Counted from the first letter of the stretch, positions 33,961 through 47,550 are shown. The stretch is 64,000 bases of DNA from Monomorium pharaonis (GCF_013373865.1 NC_050470.1:21718667-21782666); one strand, 5' to 3'. A program made the numbers and translations. Notes: generated by a model from the sequence alone, not told the origin.

Positions 33961-34559
33961 TTGGAAATTAAATATATAAGAGATTAAATATCGTCGCGTT
34001 TTGCAAAATGTTACGAGGAATCAAAAATTTTAGATCATCCTATTAATACGTTTAAATATACCTACAACAAAATTTGAATTCTCCAATTAGTTCAAAAGCT
34101 ATTAATTTTTTTATTCATTCTTGATTCTCGTTACTTATACTTGCAACTTTAAAAGTTTTGCTTGTTATATTAAAATGTTTTTTTTTTTATCGCGGTGTTT
34201 GTTCTTTTGCGCAATTGAAAAATGGAAGATGCAAAATATATACACGCTTTAATAAATTTTTAATAACCGGTCTATTTTGAACCCGAACACGGAATATACA
34301 TGAAATAAATACGATCGCGGGGTTAAGGAGAGAAGCCTTATTTATTACAATAATCTCACGAAATGCCTCGCGATAAAATATTCGCCCCGAGAGAAGAATC
34401 TCGTCTGCCGTTGATAAATATGGACATTGACTTATTAAAATAAAAAAAAATAAAAAAAAAATAGATTTTTAGATAAAAACCTTGCAAGAACTTTCGGATT
34501 GTCTCGCGACTTTCTCCGGCGGACAGGAAATTTCCTCCGTATGCATATCGTAATTTCTC

Positions 34560-35166
34560 AAAATTCATGGCGAACGAGAGCTCCTCTTGACGAGGCTTCC
34601 CGCATCAGCTCGCTCTCGCGCGCGAGCGTACGCCTCGGCGCGGCGCGGCGGTGAGCGGACGCCGAGGAGCGGAGCGGAGCGGACGCGCGCGCGGCAGCGG
34701 CACGAGGGCGAGCGCGAGCGAGCAGGTATGAGCGGAATCTCGAGCGACGCGCCGAGCAGTTCGTATCTCGCTTCCCGGCGACGACGGTTCGGTTCCGCGC
34801 GCTGCTCGCCTTCACGCTCGCCTCGGCAAACAAATTCTCGATCGTCGATCATGACACGCGGACGGACGAGGACGTGCAGGTGAAAGAGATCCTTTTCTTC
34901 TTTTTTTTTTTCCTTCATCGCGCCTCCTCTGCCGCGACTCCGTCCGCGACCGTAGAGGACCCGCGACGAACGCCGGTGGCCACCGCGTGGAAGAGGAGAG
35001 GAAGAGGGAAGAGTAAAAGGGAAGAACAAGAGGGAGGAGAAAGATCGATATCGGCTCGGATACCGCCGGGACGATCTTCTAGTTGGTGGTGACAAAGTTT
35101 GTTGTGGAGAGAGAGAGAGAGTTTGTGGAGGATTTTAACGCGCTTCCGGCCGAATCAAGGAGCAAG
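34560..35166 (+). promoter_or_regulatory. CpG-rich island, candidate promoter / leader exon
   Basis: One of the most CpG-dense segments of the gene-poor interval. It ends in a consensus-like donor (GAGCAAG|GTAATT at 35167). It could hold a 5' noncoding exon of the downstream Ptr gene, whose coding start sits directly on a splice acceptor 15.5 kb away. This link is inference only; other islands in the interval are equally possible. Confidence 0.25.
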
Positions 35167-35169
35167 GTA

Positions 35170-37500
35170 ATTCACCGCCGTGTTATCGATCCTGACAATT
35201 TCGAAAACTCGGATCAATCCGGATTTTTCCGCTATCGTGACTAGAGATGACGCGAGTGAGCCTGAAGCGCTCTTCTGCTTTCTCCTCGCGCTTTCCGTTA
35301 GAATCTTCGGGGGTTTTTCATTTCTGTTGCATCAACGAGACCCTTGCCCGAAACGCGCAAAAACGCGGTGAGAAGCATCTCTCTTTTTTGTACACGAGGA
35401 TTAACTTTTTTTTTTCACAGATCCGTGTGTATTTTCCCTTCGATTCGGTTGCGTACGCAAGAACGTTAAAGGGGATGAGACATAATTGGAGGGATTGGAG
35501 GAAGGGGCAAGAATAAATTAATACAAATAGGTCCGCGATTGATACTTGATTGAATATACCGATTTGCACGTAACGCACCTCTTCCCTCCGGTTCAGCATC
35601 CTGAGTTTTACGTGTTCGCGCCTCTTTTTTTTTTTTTTTTTTATTTGAGGAGAGAAAGCAGGATAAAATTATCGTAGAAAGTGAAGACAAGGAAAACGGA
35701 CTTGCCGCGAGGCACGTAATTAACTAACTCGAATTAATTGCACAATTCGTACTGTTCGGTAAGTAAATGACGCCTGAGCGAGTCGTAATCGTCTCATCAA
35801 GCCGTCCGTGACGCGCGGTGCATAGTTAACTCGCGGATTGCAGTGCGGCCGAGAATAAAAAGCGGCAACGCTTTTGCGCTTGCAATCGGATCGGCGATGC
35901 CGATCGGTAACGAAACCGCGAAAGTTTTACGAAAACCGCGAACGTCTCCGGCGCGACGTAGATAACGGGGCACAACGCACGTCCGTACAATGATAGAAAA
36001 ATGTCGAAGTTTTGGGAACCAAACATCTCTTATAACGTCTTCTTCGATATTTATTTGTTATAGAACAATTTATTCTTGTGAAGACGTAATATATATTTCT
36101 AGGAAGTGCATCACATTTTTCTTATTAATTGGCTTATTTCCTTAGGAATAAAATTTTTAGAGTAAAATATACAATACTTTCCATAAAAAAATTTTCATTA
36201 TTTTTCTCCAATAATCTGGTTTATTTAAATAAAGCGAATTACATGTTTTATTTCTCGTAAACGAATTATTGATTTTTACGCACAGTGGATGTTATCTCTT
36301 TAAATAAGGTATATTTTACAGAAATTTATTTCAGAAGCATATGACATAGAATATTTTACCGACATGTATATTTTGTTTCTACAAGTAAATTTTTTTATAA
36401 CAAATAAATATCGAAGAGAACGTCACAAGAAATATTTGATCCATAATATTTCGACATTTTTCTCTCAGTGCATGTTATGGAATATAATATTTTATCCAAG
36501 TTTAGTAGAAATTAATTTAACGGGCCGGCACGCGGTTACGTTTCCTCAATTTAAAAATGTCTCCCTTTTGCGGAAGAGTCCTGCTTCCCGCCGTGTAAAC
36601 AGGAAGCGCGCTTTTGTTACTATTATATTATGTTATGCCCGCGCAGCTTAGTGCTGAGGCCTTAGTCATCGTTTACGGTGTTATGAGCCCTGCCGTCGAC
36701 TCACTTTCGTGTTAACTCATTGTCTCAGAACTACTTATTATCTTATTAGAGGCCATTGTACCGTCTCTAAATAATAAAATGACGGCGGGGCCGTAGTGGG
36801 AATCGGTCGTTTCGAGGATCCACGGAAGTCGGATTTTGTGGAAGTGACAGTGCCGTGCCGCGCAGGATGTGCGAGATTAAAAACTCCTTCGTGTCAAGGA
36901 TACGCGAGGCGTTTTTGCGAAACGATATTTATTTTTTTTCCTTATTTGAAAGGCATATTTTTATAAAACTGTTTCTTTATCTAGATAATTTTATAAATTA
37001 TGTGGACAAAGGCAAACTGCGCATAGTTTAGCATAACTTAGTATAATTAAATAATAGTAAGAAGAAATCGATGGAAGTTTCAAACATAAGTGAGACAAGA
37101 GAAAATATCTTTTTTTTTTTTATCAAAGCAAATCTCGCCTAGTAATAATTTTGCGTGAATTTTACAATTTCATATACTTGTAAATATATTTGCCGATTTC
37201 GAAATACAGTCGTAAATTGAAAGGTTTAGGATCTTGTTATATCGTTTAGGATTGTGTTTCAAAACCGACAGATTTTTGCAACGAACCGGTTTGGTCGAAA
37301 ATAATTACTTTCTTCTCTTATGTATAATTAATTACCGATGTAATAACTGCGTCGCCACACATTGCTGATTACTCAGCGACAAGCGTATCAGCTCAAACGT
37401 GAAAAATTAAATGTCAATGAAGATACGTTTATTTTTTCCTTTCTCTCTCTCTTTTTTTTTTTTTAACTCAAACGCTTAATCTGCGTTTAAACGACGAATA
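35170..37500. other. Intergenic DNA, no gene recognised
   Basis: Mixed composition with T and A homopolymers (for example 35625-35642). Open frames are short and overlapping, without recognisable content. Confidence 0.45.
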
Positions 37501-38110
37501 ATATTTACGTCTTATTCCGGCCACAATCCATTTCGCAATGACGGAGAACAGAGATTTCAGCCGCGGTTATAAAGAAAAAAAAAATAGTATCGCTCTCCAA
37601 CAACGGGTCAATCAACCGCGCTGTTGATATATTCCTTGAACATCCCCGTTCCCGTAACAAATTGTTGACCTCGGAGGGGGAATTGCATATTACTGATCGG
37701 CAAATCCGTAGCGAGGGGACGCTCTGCTGATATTCGCAAGGGCCACGTCCATCGTTTTTCGTCGCGCTGAGAAAAATCATTCCGACGAGAGAAGCCCCCG
37801 TAAAACGCGTCGCTGCGAAACGGCCGCGTTCGCTTTCGGATTATTTCGGTCGGCGAGATATATTTTTATACCGTCGTCACGAGAGGCTCGAGCTTTCAAT
37901 TCGTAGAACAAGACCCTTTTTTTCCCCCCGCGAACGTTACTCGTCAAAATCGGATAAAGTCAACAAAACGCCTTGCGAAACGTGTCTCTACCGCGGATCT
38001 GGAATGAAATTGGAAAGTCAGATTTGGCGCGACAGGGGAACTTCACGGGGGTAAACCCCTGGGAAAGTGTGCTGTCAGGTGGTTTCGGTCGGTGCGAGTA
38101 TACGAGAGCC
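37500..38110. other. CpG-rich segment, no gene assigned
   Basis: Moderately GC-rich DNA with short open frames on the minus strand only; no domain or splice structure recognised. Confidence 0.35.
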
Positions 38111-38216
38111 ATGCCGCCCGTATATATAAATAACACGAGGGTGTAAGAGAAACGAAGATATTTATGTCCCCATCCCACCCCCTTTGCGACACTTTTATTA
38201 AATTTATACATATATA

Positions 38217-38442
38217 CACTGAGAAAAATATCTGGTGAGATTAATCAGAATTCTAGTTACACAATTATTCACTATACGGTTTAGTAAACTGAATCTGAAT
38301 TCTGGTGAGATTATCTGAACTCTGGTGAATTAACCAGAATTCTGGCTACATTGAAAAAAATATCTGGTGAGATTAACCAGAAATCTGATCACACGATTAT
38401 CACCAGAATTCTGATTAATTTCACCAGATACTTTTCTCAGTG
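38217..38442. mobile_element. MITE copy A, CACTGAGAAAA family, internally duplicated
   Basis: Termini CACTGAGAAAAATATCTGGT and its near complement (ACCAGATACTTTTCTCAGTG), flanked by TA at 38215-38216 and 38443-38444. The interior consists of CAGAATTCTG palindromes and GGTGAGATTAACC motifs. A second terminus-like start (TACATTGAAAAAAATATCTG) lies inside at 38347, so the right 98 nt alone resemble a complete short element. Another copy is at 40477-40640. Confidence 0.75.
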
Positions 38443-38479
38443 TAAATACATATAATGTATGTATATAAAACATGGTGAC

Positions 38480-39310
38480 GGCAATCAATCAGAGCGTCAG
38501 CCGGCCATTTCAATGTGCTACCGCGCCGCCACCCGAGCGCGACGTGCGACTAAGACCCTCTTCGCCCCTCCCCCCTCCCCTCCATCAAGTCGCTCTGAAT
38601 ATCGCGATTTATCTGCCGCGCGTCCGCACAGCCGCCCTCACTGTTACGATTATCGTTCCGAGATAATCTTCTTCTTTTTTTTTAATTTTTCCTTCGTTCT
38701 CTTCGAGGCATCGTCGCAACGTCCGTGTCCGTCGCGCGCAACGATTCCACGCGCTTGGGCCGGTCCCCCCCCTCTCCCCCTCCGGGCGCAAGTGGAACGA
38801 GAGCGCGAAATTAACGTTTTCGCGTGCTATCTCCTCGCGAAACCGGAGCGAGCGAGTGAGCGAGCGCGGGTGTAAATTGCGTCGATTGTATACGCGCGGC
38901 GACGACGACGGAAAGGGATCCGTTGCTCTCCGTCTCTCACATCCCGGACGACGCGGATAAGAGCGGCAATTTTGTTTCGTCGACGATAGACCGCGCGACG
39001 CGCGATCGGAGGTCTCGCTCGCGCGATCTGTCTGTCTATTTAAATTGGAGAAAAGCGAGCGCGGGCGAGTCGCGGAAAGAGAGAGGGCCCTCCGGTAACG
39101 TGTATACACCCGGGGGGGGGGGGGAGCCGCATCGCGCCGACGTCGCCGAGAGACCGGCCGATTCCCCGTAACCGATAAATTAAACACACGGAATATCTCT
39201 TCCGGTATGAAAGCACGCGACCGGCGGCGGCGCGCGCCCCGCAAAGCTGTCATTTTCGTCGGAAGAAATCGAGCGGCGTGATCGAGGCGCGCGTGTTATA
39301 CGTTTCCCCC
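38480..39310. other. CpG-rich island with homopolymers, no gene assigned
   Basis: Very GC-rich. The longest open frame (38609-39253 minus, 214 codons) encodes an Arg/Ser-rich peptide typical of CpG-rich noncoding DNA, and plus-strand frames overlap it. Includes a G run at about 39112-39124. Confidence 0.4.
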
Positions 39311-39874
39311 CAACGTGAAAAGGTATCGTTGTTTCCGATAATAATGATTCAAATCGATGAGTCAAATTGTAAACTCGGTGTATGATTTCATACGGCGCGG
39401 GGCACCCGATCTCCCGCGAATTTTTCTCGTGAAATAATAATCGCGCTTCCCCCTTCCCCCCCCCCCATCCTTTCCCCTGACAGGCCAATAAAACGAGGAG
39501 ATTTCTAAGTGGTAGAATAATAAAATTATATTTAATGCTCTAAAATCTCGGTCAAATAAAACTCGGGATTTTAGTGCATTAAATACGATTTTGTTTTTGC
39601 GACATTTAGAAAACTCCTCGTTTTATTAACCATTTGATGTATTAATTTATAGAGACGCATCAAGATTTTTTGACGCCAAATCGAATCAAATTTTTTTTTC
39701 TTCAATCAAATCTGAATCGAACTAAATCAAGAAAATTTTTATCTGAATCAAATTTAATTATACTGAATCGAGAAATCGTAATTTTTAATTAACATAATTA
39801 TTGTTTAATTTTGTAATACATAGATAATAAATATGATTATCATACATGTGTTTCATATTCGAAACTTTCTCTTA

Positions 39875-40210
39875 CACTGATAGAAAAATGTATTTGTAGT
39901 TATTGCATAGTAAAATAATTATAGCTAGGAATATCTTTTTTATAGTAATTATTACTATAATATTGGTAATAATAACTATATTTATAGTAAATACTTATAA
40001 TGATCATTTTATGGTACAACTATATTAAAATCTCCATTTTGGTTATAGCAATCATATAAGTTGCATAAACCAATATTATAGTTATGAAAACTATATACAG
40101 TTTAAACTATAATTTACATTGTTGAATAACCATAAAAATATGGTTGGATCCAAAAATTACTATAAATTATAGTAATATTATAGTTACCGCAACTATTTTT
40201 TCTATCAGTG
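39875..40210. mobile_element. MITE with CACTGATAGAAAAA ends
   Basis: Left CACTGATAGAAAAATG and right TTTTTCTATCAGTG are inverted repeats flanked by TA (39873-39874 and 40211-40212). The interior is AT-rich with repeated TATAGTTA/TAACTATA motifs. No coding capacity. The terminal CACTGA is shared with the CACTGAGAAAA family, suggesting mobilisation by related transposases. Confidence 0.7.
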
Positions 40211-40216
40211 TAGATT

Positions 40217-40337
40217 CACAGTGAAAAAAGGATCTTGTTGAATTAATTGGAAATCTGGTAGGTTCGACCTTTATGGTTCAGATTCTAGTTGAACCTACCA
40301 GATTTCCAATTAATACAACAAGACTTTTTTTAGTGCG
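40217..40337. mobile_element. Short foldback MITE
   Basis: About 121 nt. Left arm CACAGTGAAAAAAGGATCTT, then GTTGAATTAATTGGAAATCT; the right arm mirrors it (AGATTTCCAATTAATACAAC, CTTTTTTTAGTGCG). Arms of about 50 nt surround a 20-nt centre. It starts six bases after the end of the preceding element. Confidence 0.65.
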
Positions 40338-40476
40338 ATAATTTTAAAATTTTTGAAATATTTCAAATTCTGATTCGAATCGAATCAGGTAAGATTCGTG
40401 TATAGTTCGTGCATTTCTTTTAGTTTAAATGTTAATTCTAACAATGTTTCGTGAAATTTATGTTTTATTCAATCTA

Positions 40477-40640
40477 CACTGAGAAAAATATCCGATGAAA
40501 ATAACCAGAATTCTGGTTACATGATTATTCACCATACGATTTAGTAAGCTGAATCTGAATTCTGGTGAGATTAACCAGAATTCTGCTTCAGGATTATTCC
40601 CCAGAATTCTGATTAATTTCACCAGATATTTTTCTCAATG
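40477..40640. mobile_element. MITE copy B, CACTGAGAAAA family
   Basis: Same termini as the 38217 copy (CACTGAGAAAAATATC; GATATTTTTCTCAATG) and the same internal order: ATTATTCAC.ATACG.TTTAG, CTGAATCTGAATTCTGGTGA, GATTAATTTCACCAGATA. TA lies at 40475-40476 and 40641-40642. Shorter than copy A because it lacks the internal duplicated segment. Confidence 0.75.
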
Positions 40641-40644
40641 TATT

Positions 40645-43320
40645 TGTGTAAGTAGATCAATAACGTTTATTACGGTTTCCTTCAAGATATCGACAGATCT
40701 CATCAATTGCGACAGCACTCGTCAATTACGCAGATTGTAACATGGAAATATGTAAATATCCGTGGTGATAAAAAAAAACCCGAAGATTTCATAGTTGATT
40801 TCGCAAATAGAATCGGCAGATTTATGATTTATATCCGACCTCGCAACATTTGTCGCTATAAAAGGTTGTGTCCCCTTCGAGTAAATCAATCCTATAAATA
40901 CTCATTTGCGTATAAATATACATTCTTTAAAAAAAAATTCGCTAAGAAAATAAGGGTATTTTTATGTGTCCACTTGAACCTCAGTTCAACACAGTTCTCA
41001 AGCTCTAGGTCGTCCGTTTATATGTTTGCTTGGTTTTAGATTGATAGTGATCGCACGCTGCTCATTATAGAGCAGAGATTTATGTCATGGTAATAAGGTT
41101 CACCGTGGTGTAGAGAGCAGCATAATTCACGCTCACATGCATGAAGCAACCGAAGCGTCAACTTTTTCCTAGCGAGAAGCGAGTGCCTCCTGAAGAATTT
41201 CTTTTTACGTCAACGCGTTGATCGAGGATTTACCTTGTTACGCTACTTATACGTAGCCTCAGGCACGGTCAAGTTGTGTATACCGTGAAATATTATCTCC
41301 ATAATTAAACCATCTAAATAATAATAATAATAAATAATAATACGCAAGTACTAGGAAGTCGGGAAAATCGCGTGTTTGTTCTTACGTGCGTGTCCGCCAA
41401 TAAATAAAAGTGTAAACCTCAGATTATGCAATACACCGTCTCGGGCAATTTTTAACTTCTCGAGGCGTTTCCGTTGGATTCTAAACTTTTTAATATATAT
41501 CGGCTTGCATTTTCAACCGATGACGCTTGGAAAAAGCTTGATATCTGAGGAATAGAGAGGTGTGCGTTGATGCAAAGGTGTGTTCCGGTCCACTAGCACA
41601 CATGCGATAACACACTTATAAATATGCGCTACGCACGCGAGTTATAAAAGCTCGATTTATGTACGTCATTTTAAGAAACGCAACCCAACCTTGTCCCGAT
41701 TCCCTTTCTGTAATGATCGCTCGCAATGATGGACGATTTTGCAATAGTTCATGGCTTTAAAAATAAAAAAAGAAACAAAGGAGACGAAAGAACCGGTAGC
41801 GTCGCAGCGCTTAATCCTTTTGCCGGCGGACATAGCTTGAAATCTTTAACTTCTGATAGCTAGAAATATTAAGGAGATACCAAACGTGTACTGCACTTGT
41901 ACGACTGTGAATTTTCGATGTGACTACAATATCCGCTTATTGCAACTTCGTAAATGTTCTGGAGCGATGTAAGATATCTTTCAATGTGCTTAAGCAACAT
42001 TTTATCGCAATTATTATCAGTGTTCCTGCGATTGTATCTTTGCGAAGCATGAAAGTTTCCGATTGCTACACTGGAAAAATTTAATTGTACGGAGCAAAAA
42101 TTTGGAACACACTGGATAATAATTTGGTTGAAATATAATCAAATACTAAACGTTTAGTAACTGCAACCAAAAATTGATTGTATCAGCTTAACATTTTTAT
42201 ATATTTTGTTTTCTCTAAAATACATTTAATAGGTACAACAAATAAAAGTACAGTAATGCCAACCAAATCTGTTACGCACACAAATATTTAGTTCCAAGCA
42301 AAAAAATAATTTTTTCAGTATACGTCTAATTAAGTTTTCTCGTGATTCTTCCAACTTGTAGAATTGGTTCTTCCTCAATGAAAGTATTGGTGAGAGAATG
42401 AGATCATCGTTCGTCATAACTTTCCAATCCACAATATTGTAACAATATATTCTCACATTGATACAGTATTAGTGAAAGAAAACCGTCTGTCAGTTATAAA
42501 TATATATACATATATACATATGATATACACCTTTTAAAGAAATATACATGAAAGAAAGAATGACAACAATAAATAGTTATCTATATTAAGATATTGAAAT
42601 ACAAACGATGAAGATTAAATACAAGAGAACCAGACTTTCTTTCATCAAATAAATCGTCCGAGAGATCTCTACTTCAAAATGGAGAACTTCTCTGTCCACA
42701 AACCACCAACCAACTTGCTACCTGTGGCTATAATAATTCGATAAATACCGCGATAAGTTTAGGTCATTGCATACCAAAGAGATTAAGGGTCTTTCAAAAA
42801 AAATAGAAAGTTTCTTTTCATCTCTAACTAATGCATGACATTAAACGAGTTTTCCTTTTCGAATATCACATTTTTGCTTAAAGAAAATATTTCATGTAAA
42901 TACGTAAAATCTTCAGGATCTTTTCGTTTTTTTTTTTTAAGTATTAAATCTTAAATTATAATCTCTTGAATATTTTATTAGCTAATACACATATATACAA
43001 ATTTTTTAAGAAGTTATTAAAATTTAATTTCTATAAAATATTTAATGTCTATAAAAAATATAATATTTATTAATTCAAGTGCATAAACGTGTGATGGGTG
43101 TTTTTCGCGAATCGTCGATGCATCGAGATATTCGCGCTAAGATAAAAATCGACACCAATTTCAGAAAAAAAACTGTCATTAAAACTGCAATCGCAGGTCG
43201 CGGAATACCTTATACGTATACATAGCCTTGGACAATTGCTTTCGCACAAACACACGCGCCTATACACAATTAATAATTTTTATACAGTATTTACCTCGTT
43301 TAAAATTAAAATTAATTCCC
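40645..43320. other. AT-rich intergenic DNA
   Basis: No gene recognised. An open frame at 40707-41039 (110 codons) is Lys/Arg/Tyr-rich and probably chance. (AAT)n near 41320-41340. A 16-bp perfect palindrome at 42144-42159 is noted under findings. Confidence 0.45.
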
Positions 43321-43643
43321 AACTTGCCGCGACAGCGCGAGATTGTCATTATATGACAGGTGGCTCGTTTTACAAGGCAGAAAAAAAATCTGTATTATTG
43401 TCGCCGCGATTGCGGTGCCGCGATTGCGACGCGACGTCGCGATTGCACCGGCTCGCCTTCGAGAGAAAAGGACAGAGCCGAGTCGGGCGAGCGAGTTTAC
43501 CGCGGGTCTCCTATTCGGGGCACTCGAGAGACTATCCCGAGTATGTTACTTTCGTAATTTTATTACCGAAGCTGCATCTCGGCCAGGCCATTGCATGCCA
43601 GTTATTTTTTTCCTTACCCCGGGACACACATAAATCTCCGCGC

Positions 43644-43694
<51 letters not shown>

Positions 43695-44930
43695 ACTCTC
43701 ACTTTCGTTTTGCGTAAGGTATATCCGGGATATCGAACGAAATGAAGTCGTTCGCCGCCGAGGAAACCGCTCGAGAGTTCAACTGCTGCGAACGAGAGAT
43801 CACGTAATCCCTTTTTTTTTTAACGAAACCGCGCGCGATCATCGCGAGCGGAATCTCGAACGCTTTCGTGTCTCAAAAAGACGATTCCGCTCGGAAGTTA
43901 TCCGCTGTCTATCCGCCGAAGCACTTCCAGGAAACTTGAACGGCGTTCCAGGAATCGGGAGACGTGAAATTTTAATCGGAGCAAGACTTTCCGCCGCGAG
44001 AATCCGAGATTTCAATCGAGATTAATGAGATCTTATTAAAGATCTTATTAAAGAGATCGTATTAAAGATCAGACCTGTGCTGCGGCTTTAAGGATTTTCG
44101 ATCGAGCTTTCCTAAGTACAATTTCCGCAAAAGAAGCCCGCGTTGAAATTGCACGGCAAAATTATGAAACTATCCGCGGATAATTGGCGGAAAATCCATT
44201 ATCCAGTGAAAACGCTGAACCTCCGCAAAGGCAGACACTCCGGCGGGAGGGATGCGCGTCCGCGAGACAAAGAGAACGGAAGACACGCAATCCGAGGGGT
44301 GTTGAGGACACTTGGAAAGGGTGGCGCGTGCCGGAGACGCCGCGACAGACAAGAACGAAAGCGCGCGCGCCTGTAAATAACGAAATGGAAAATTCTCTCC
44401 TCAGTCACGGCATACTTTCACATCGGCACTTCGCTGCACTTGCCGCTTATCGTTAAAGGCAAAGAAGAATCGGGCGTGCGCGCGCGCTCGCTCGCTCGCG
44501 CGCGCACGCACGCACGTTCGTGCCTCCTCGCGGGCACGTGCGTACGCATTTACGCACCTGCGTGCGCGTGAAAGGTATTTGACGAAAGGACGAAAGGGAG
44601 GCCGAGCCGCCGCCGCCGCCGTGATTGCGACAAACGAGAATGTTGCCGGCGAATAACGGCGTTTAATCGTTGTGTTATTAGTGTAACGATCGCGAACGAT
44701 GCAAATTGCAACTTTAATATGATAATATCGCACGTTCACCGTTGCCGCGATCGGAACGGATTTGGATTCGGCGGTAATCAAGGAGTAGCGTTCTTTTCTT
44801 TTTTTTTTTCGCAGCGCACGTACCATACGTATCGCAAAATCGCGCCCATTAGGGCCGCGGAGGGGGAGGAGAAAAAATTGCGACACGATAATGGGTGACG
44901 CGTATTGAATACGCGCGCGGCTCGGGTTTC
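43320..44930. other. Large CpG-rich island with CG/TG microsatellite
   Basis: About 1.6 kb of CpG-dense DNA. Contains a compound microsatellite: (CG)n at 43639-43658 passing directly into (TG)n to about 43693. A second alternating purine-pyrimidine stretch lies around 44475-44520. Overlapping open frames on both strands show no recognisable domain. It may be a regulatory or promoter region. Confidence 0.4.
43639..43693. repeat. Compound (CG)n-(TG)n microsatellite
   Basis: Alternating CG units followed without a break by TG units, about 55 nt in all. This composition favours left-handed DNA in vitro; a function here is not implied. Confidence 0.9.
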
Positions 44931-47550
44931 GTATGCGTCGTTAATTGCGCGACATTTGCGCAAACTCCAGATGTTACAGTACTTTCAAACGTTACAAACG
45001 TTACAAGTAAATCATTTCCCGTTAGTGACTAATGAGGTGGACGTAAACGATGTGAAATGGATTTAAATAAATGGCGAACGCGAATAATGACGTAACGTTC
45101 GCGTAATATTTCAATCGCACAATGGCCGCTGTGTGGTGTTTCTTTTTTTTTTCTTGTCGCCAATTTGATTGGCATTCAATTTCCCTACGGGCCGTTCGCC
45201 GTATTCGTATAATATTTTGACAACAGTAATAATATTCGTGGCGCAGGAAGAAGAACAAACGCACATATGGCGCGCGGCGCTGCGCCAAATCTAATAAAAT
45301 AATCAGCGGCCAAAATCAATAATCTAGCAGTAACGGAAGATGAATTATTGTATCATCAATTAAAAACTCGTTCACCGACTCACTTTCAGTCACTTGAACG
45401 TACTCCACTAACTCCGGCTGGTCTCCAGGAAGTAATCACTCTTATGCTTGAATATACTTTCCCTGTGTTGCCGCGAGTTTTTATCCGTATAATTTCATTC
45501 CCACTGAGTCCATCGGCTATTATTATAGTAATATTAGAAGGCAGTGGCAAGGAAAGTCGTTTTTTTTATTTAAGCGCCACGCTGATGACGAAACTCGTTG
45601 GGGGGGGCAGCAATAATTATCGATAAATAATAACGTGCTATCACATTTATGATTAATAAATGAAAATAACGGTTTTAATAATAAAATGCAACTTACGTCC
45701 TCGTTACTTTTATCGTCTAACAAATAATTTTCTCCTAATAATCGTCTAATGTCGTTGTAATAAATTAATAACGCTAGCTGTGTCCGCCGCTCCGTGCGTC
45801 TTTCTATGGAAATTACGTGCGAGATTTTTTTTTCACGTAATCAGGAGACTTGGAGGACGCGCTCGGTGAAATTGAACAATTAAAATTCTGCGAGTGACCC
45901 GTTAAGACGCGTGTCTTACATTTTTAACTATCATTTGAAACCTCGGAATCATTAATCATTTAATCGTCGTCTTAAAGAGTCGATAATTTATTATCTGAAA
46001 GATCAGCAAATATTTCTTTAAGTAAAAGAAATACATCTGTAATAGAAGATACCAATCATTCAAGGAACTTCATTTTAAGCTTGACATTGGTTTCATAAAT
46101 CTTTATAAATAATTATTGATGATTATATGTATTTTTATATTTTTTTTTTTTATTCTTTAAAACATTTTACTGCGCGAATTCGTGCCACGTTTCTACCATC
46201 TGAGATCATCAGTTTCAGACGTGATATTATTTTAATTTTAGATCTGTGGTATCGTAAACTCTCGACATTATAAAATTTTAATTTCGTTCGTTTCTTTTTC
46301 AAAAATTGTGATAGCATAATCTTCAAGGGTTATTTCTTCTATCATAGTTGCCTGAGGTCTCGATAACAGGTCACGTAAACTTCCTCGTTGATTTTATACC
46401 GCATGTCTTCTTTATTTTCTTATCTTATGTTCTATAGTTTTCACAGATCTTCGGTACTACTTTACTTCAGAGTCCTTAAAACACAACTCTCTCGCGATAG
46501 TGTTTATATAAGATCAGAGGCAATAAACTAATTGCTAAGTGCAACTTTAGTTTTTAGTTTTCCCTTAAAAATATTTCGTAATCTTGAAATTGGCGAAATA
46601 TGCGGAAAACCGAGACGTCTATCCGATGTCAATCATGCAGAAGCGTAAGATAATTTCTATAATAAATGATTATGTAAACAATATTACATCGCGAGAGAGC
46701 CTTAAAACTTGATTCAAATCTATTATAAAATTTATTATGACTCCTTTCATTTGGTTTTAAATGCACGATATAAATGCGAGTTTGTAAATTCCAACTTCGA
46801 GATTGTTCCGCCTGCTTTCTTTTTTCACGAATTTTTTAATATCTGGTACAAGTATTACGACACCTACAAGTATTACGATAAGTATACTCTACCTTCTGCA
46901 AAGTGTATAAAAAAAATAATTCAGCTCATGTATTTATTTATTAGTAAAACTATTGACCATTGAAAATGAATAGTTTCCTTCGCTGGCAAAGCATTAAGAA
47001 GATAACGACGAGCGTCCTAGTGACCTAAAGATAATAATCTGTCGTAACAGCACGTGCTTCGATCTTTCGCTGCAGAGCTCTTCATTTACAAAGAAAACGC
47101 GATGATATCAACAATAACACATAAGAAACCAAGCTAGTGAAATTAAGACCAAGTATGTAATAATAACAACAATAAGTAATTGTTGTCTTAGAGAGTTCTC
47201 ACTATCTTCTAATACTAATTCAATATAATTTCAAAAGAAGAAAAAATCCTTTATCCGCCCTAATAAGTCGATCAATTATGCTCCAATATTCTTCATCTCT
47301 ACCTTAATGATTCTAATAAATCGACGAAATTATTTTAATTTTAATCTAATGACTAATAATAGATCTGCCTTTCAAAACAATGACTGCAATGTGCTATCAT
47401 AAAACTCCAATTATCGAACTGTTTATTCAGATCGGGTCACAGTATACTCCATACCGATAAAGTCTCGAGGTAGTTGCTCCGAGGCCTCTGACAAAGAGTC
47501 AAGTGAATTATACATACAAGAGGCCTCATGTCTTCTTTCATCATCGAGAG
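44930..47550. other. Intergenic DNA, nothing recognised
   Basis: Mostly AT-rich with short open frames lacking coding character. Confidence 0.5.

Noticed and set aside
34565..35095. 176-codon minus-strand open frame in the CpG island
   Set aside because: Arg/Ser repeats in several overlapping frames on both strands; composition artefact.
38609..39253. 214-codon minus-strand open frame
   Set aside because: Arg/Ser/Pro-rich peptide from CpG-rich DNA, overlapped by open frames on the other strand, no domain and no splice partners. Typical of GC-rich noncoding sequence.
40707..41039. 110-codon open frame near the MITE cluster
   Set aside because: Lys/Tyr-rich composition as expected from AT-rich DNA; no domain, start context or conserved motif.
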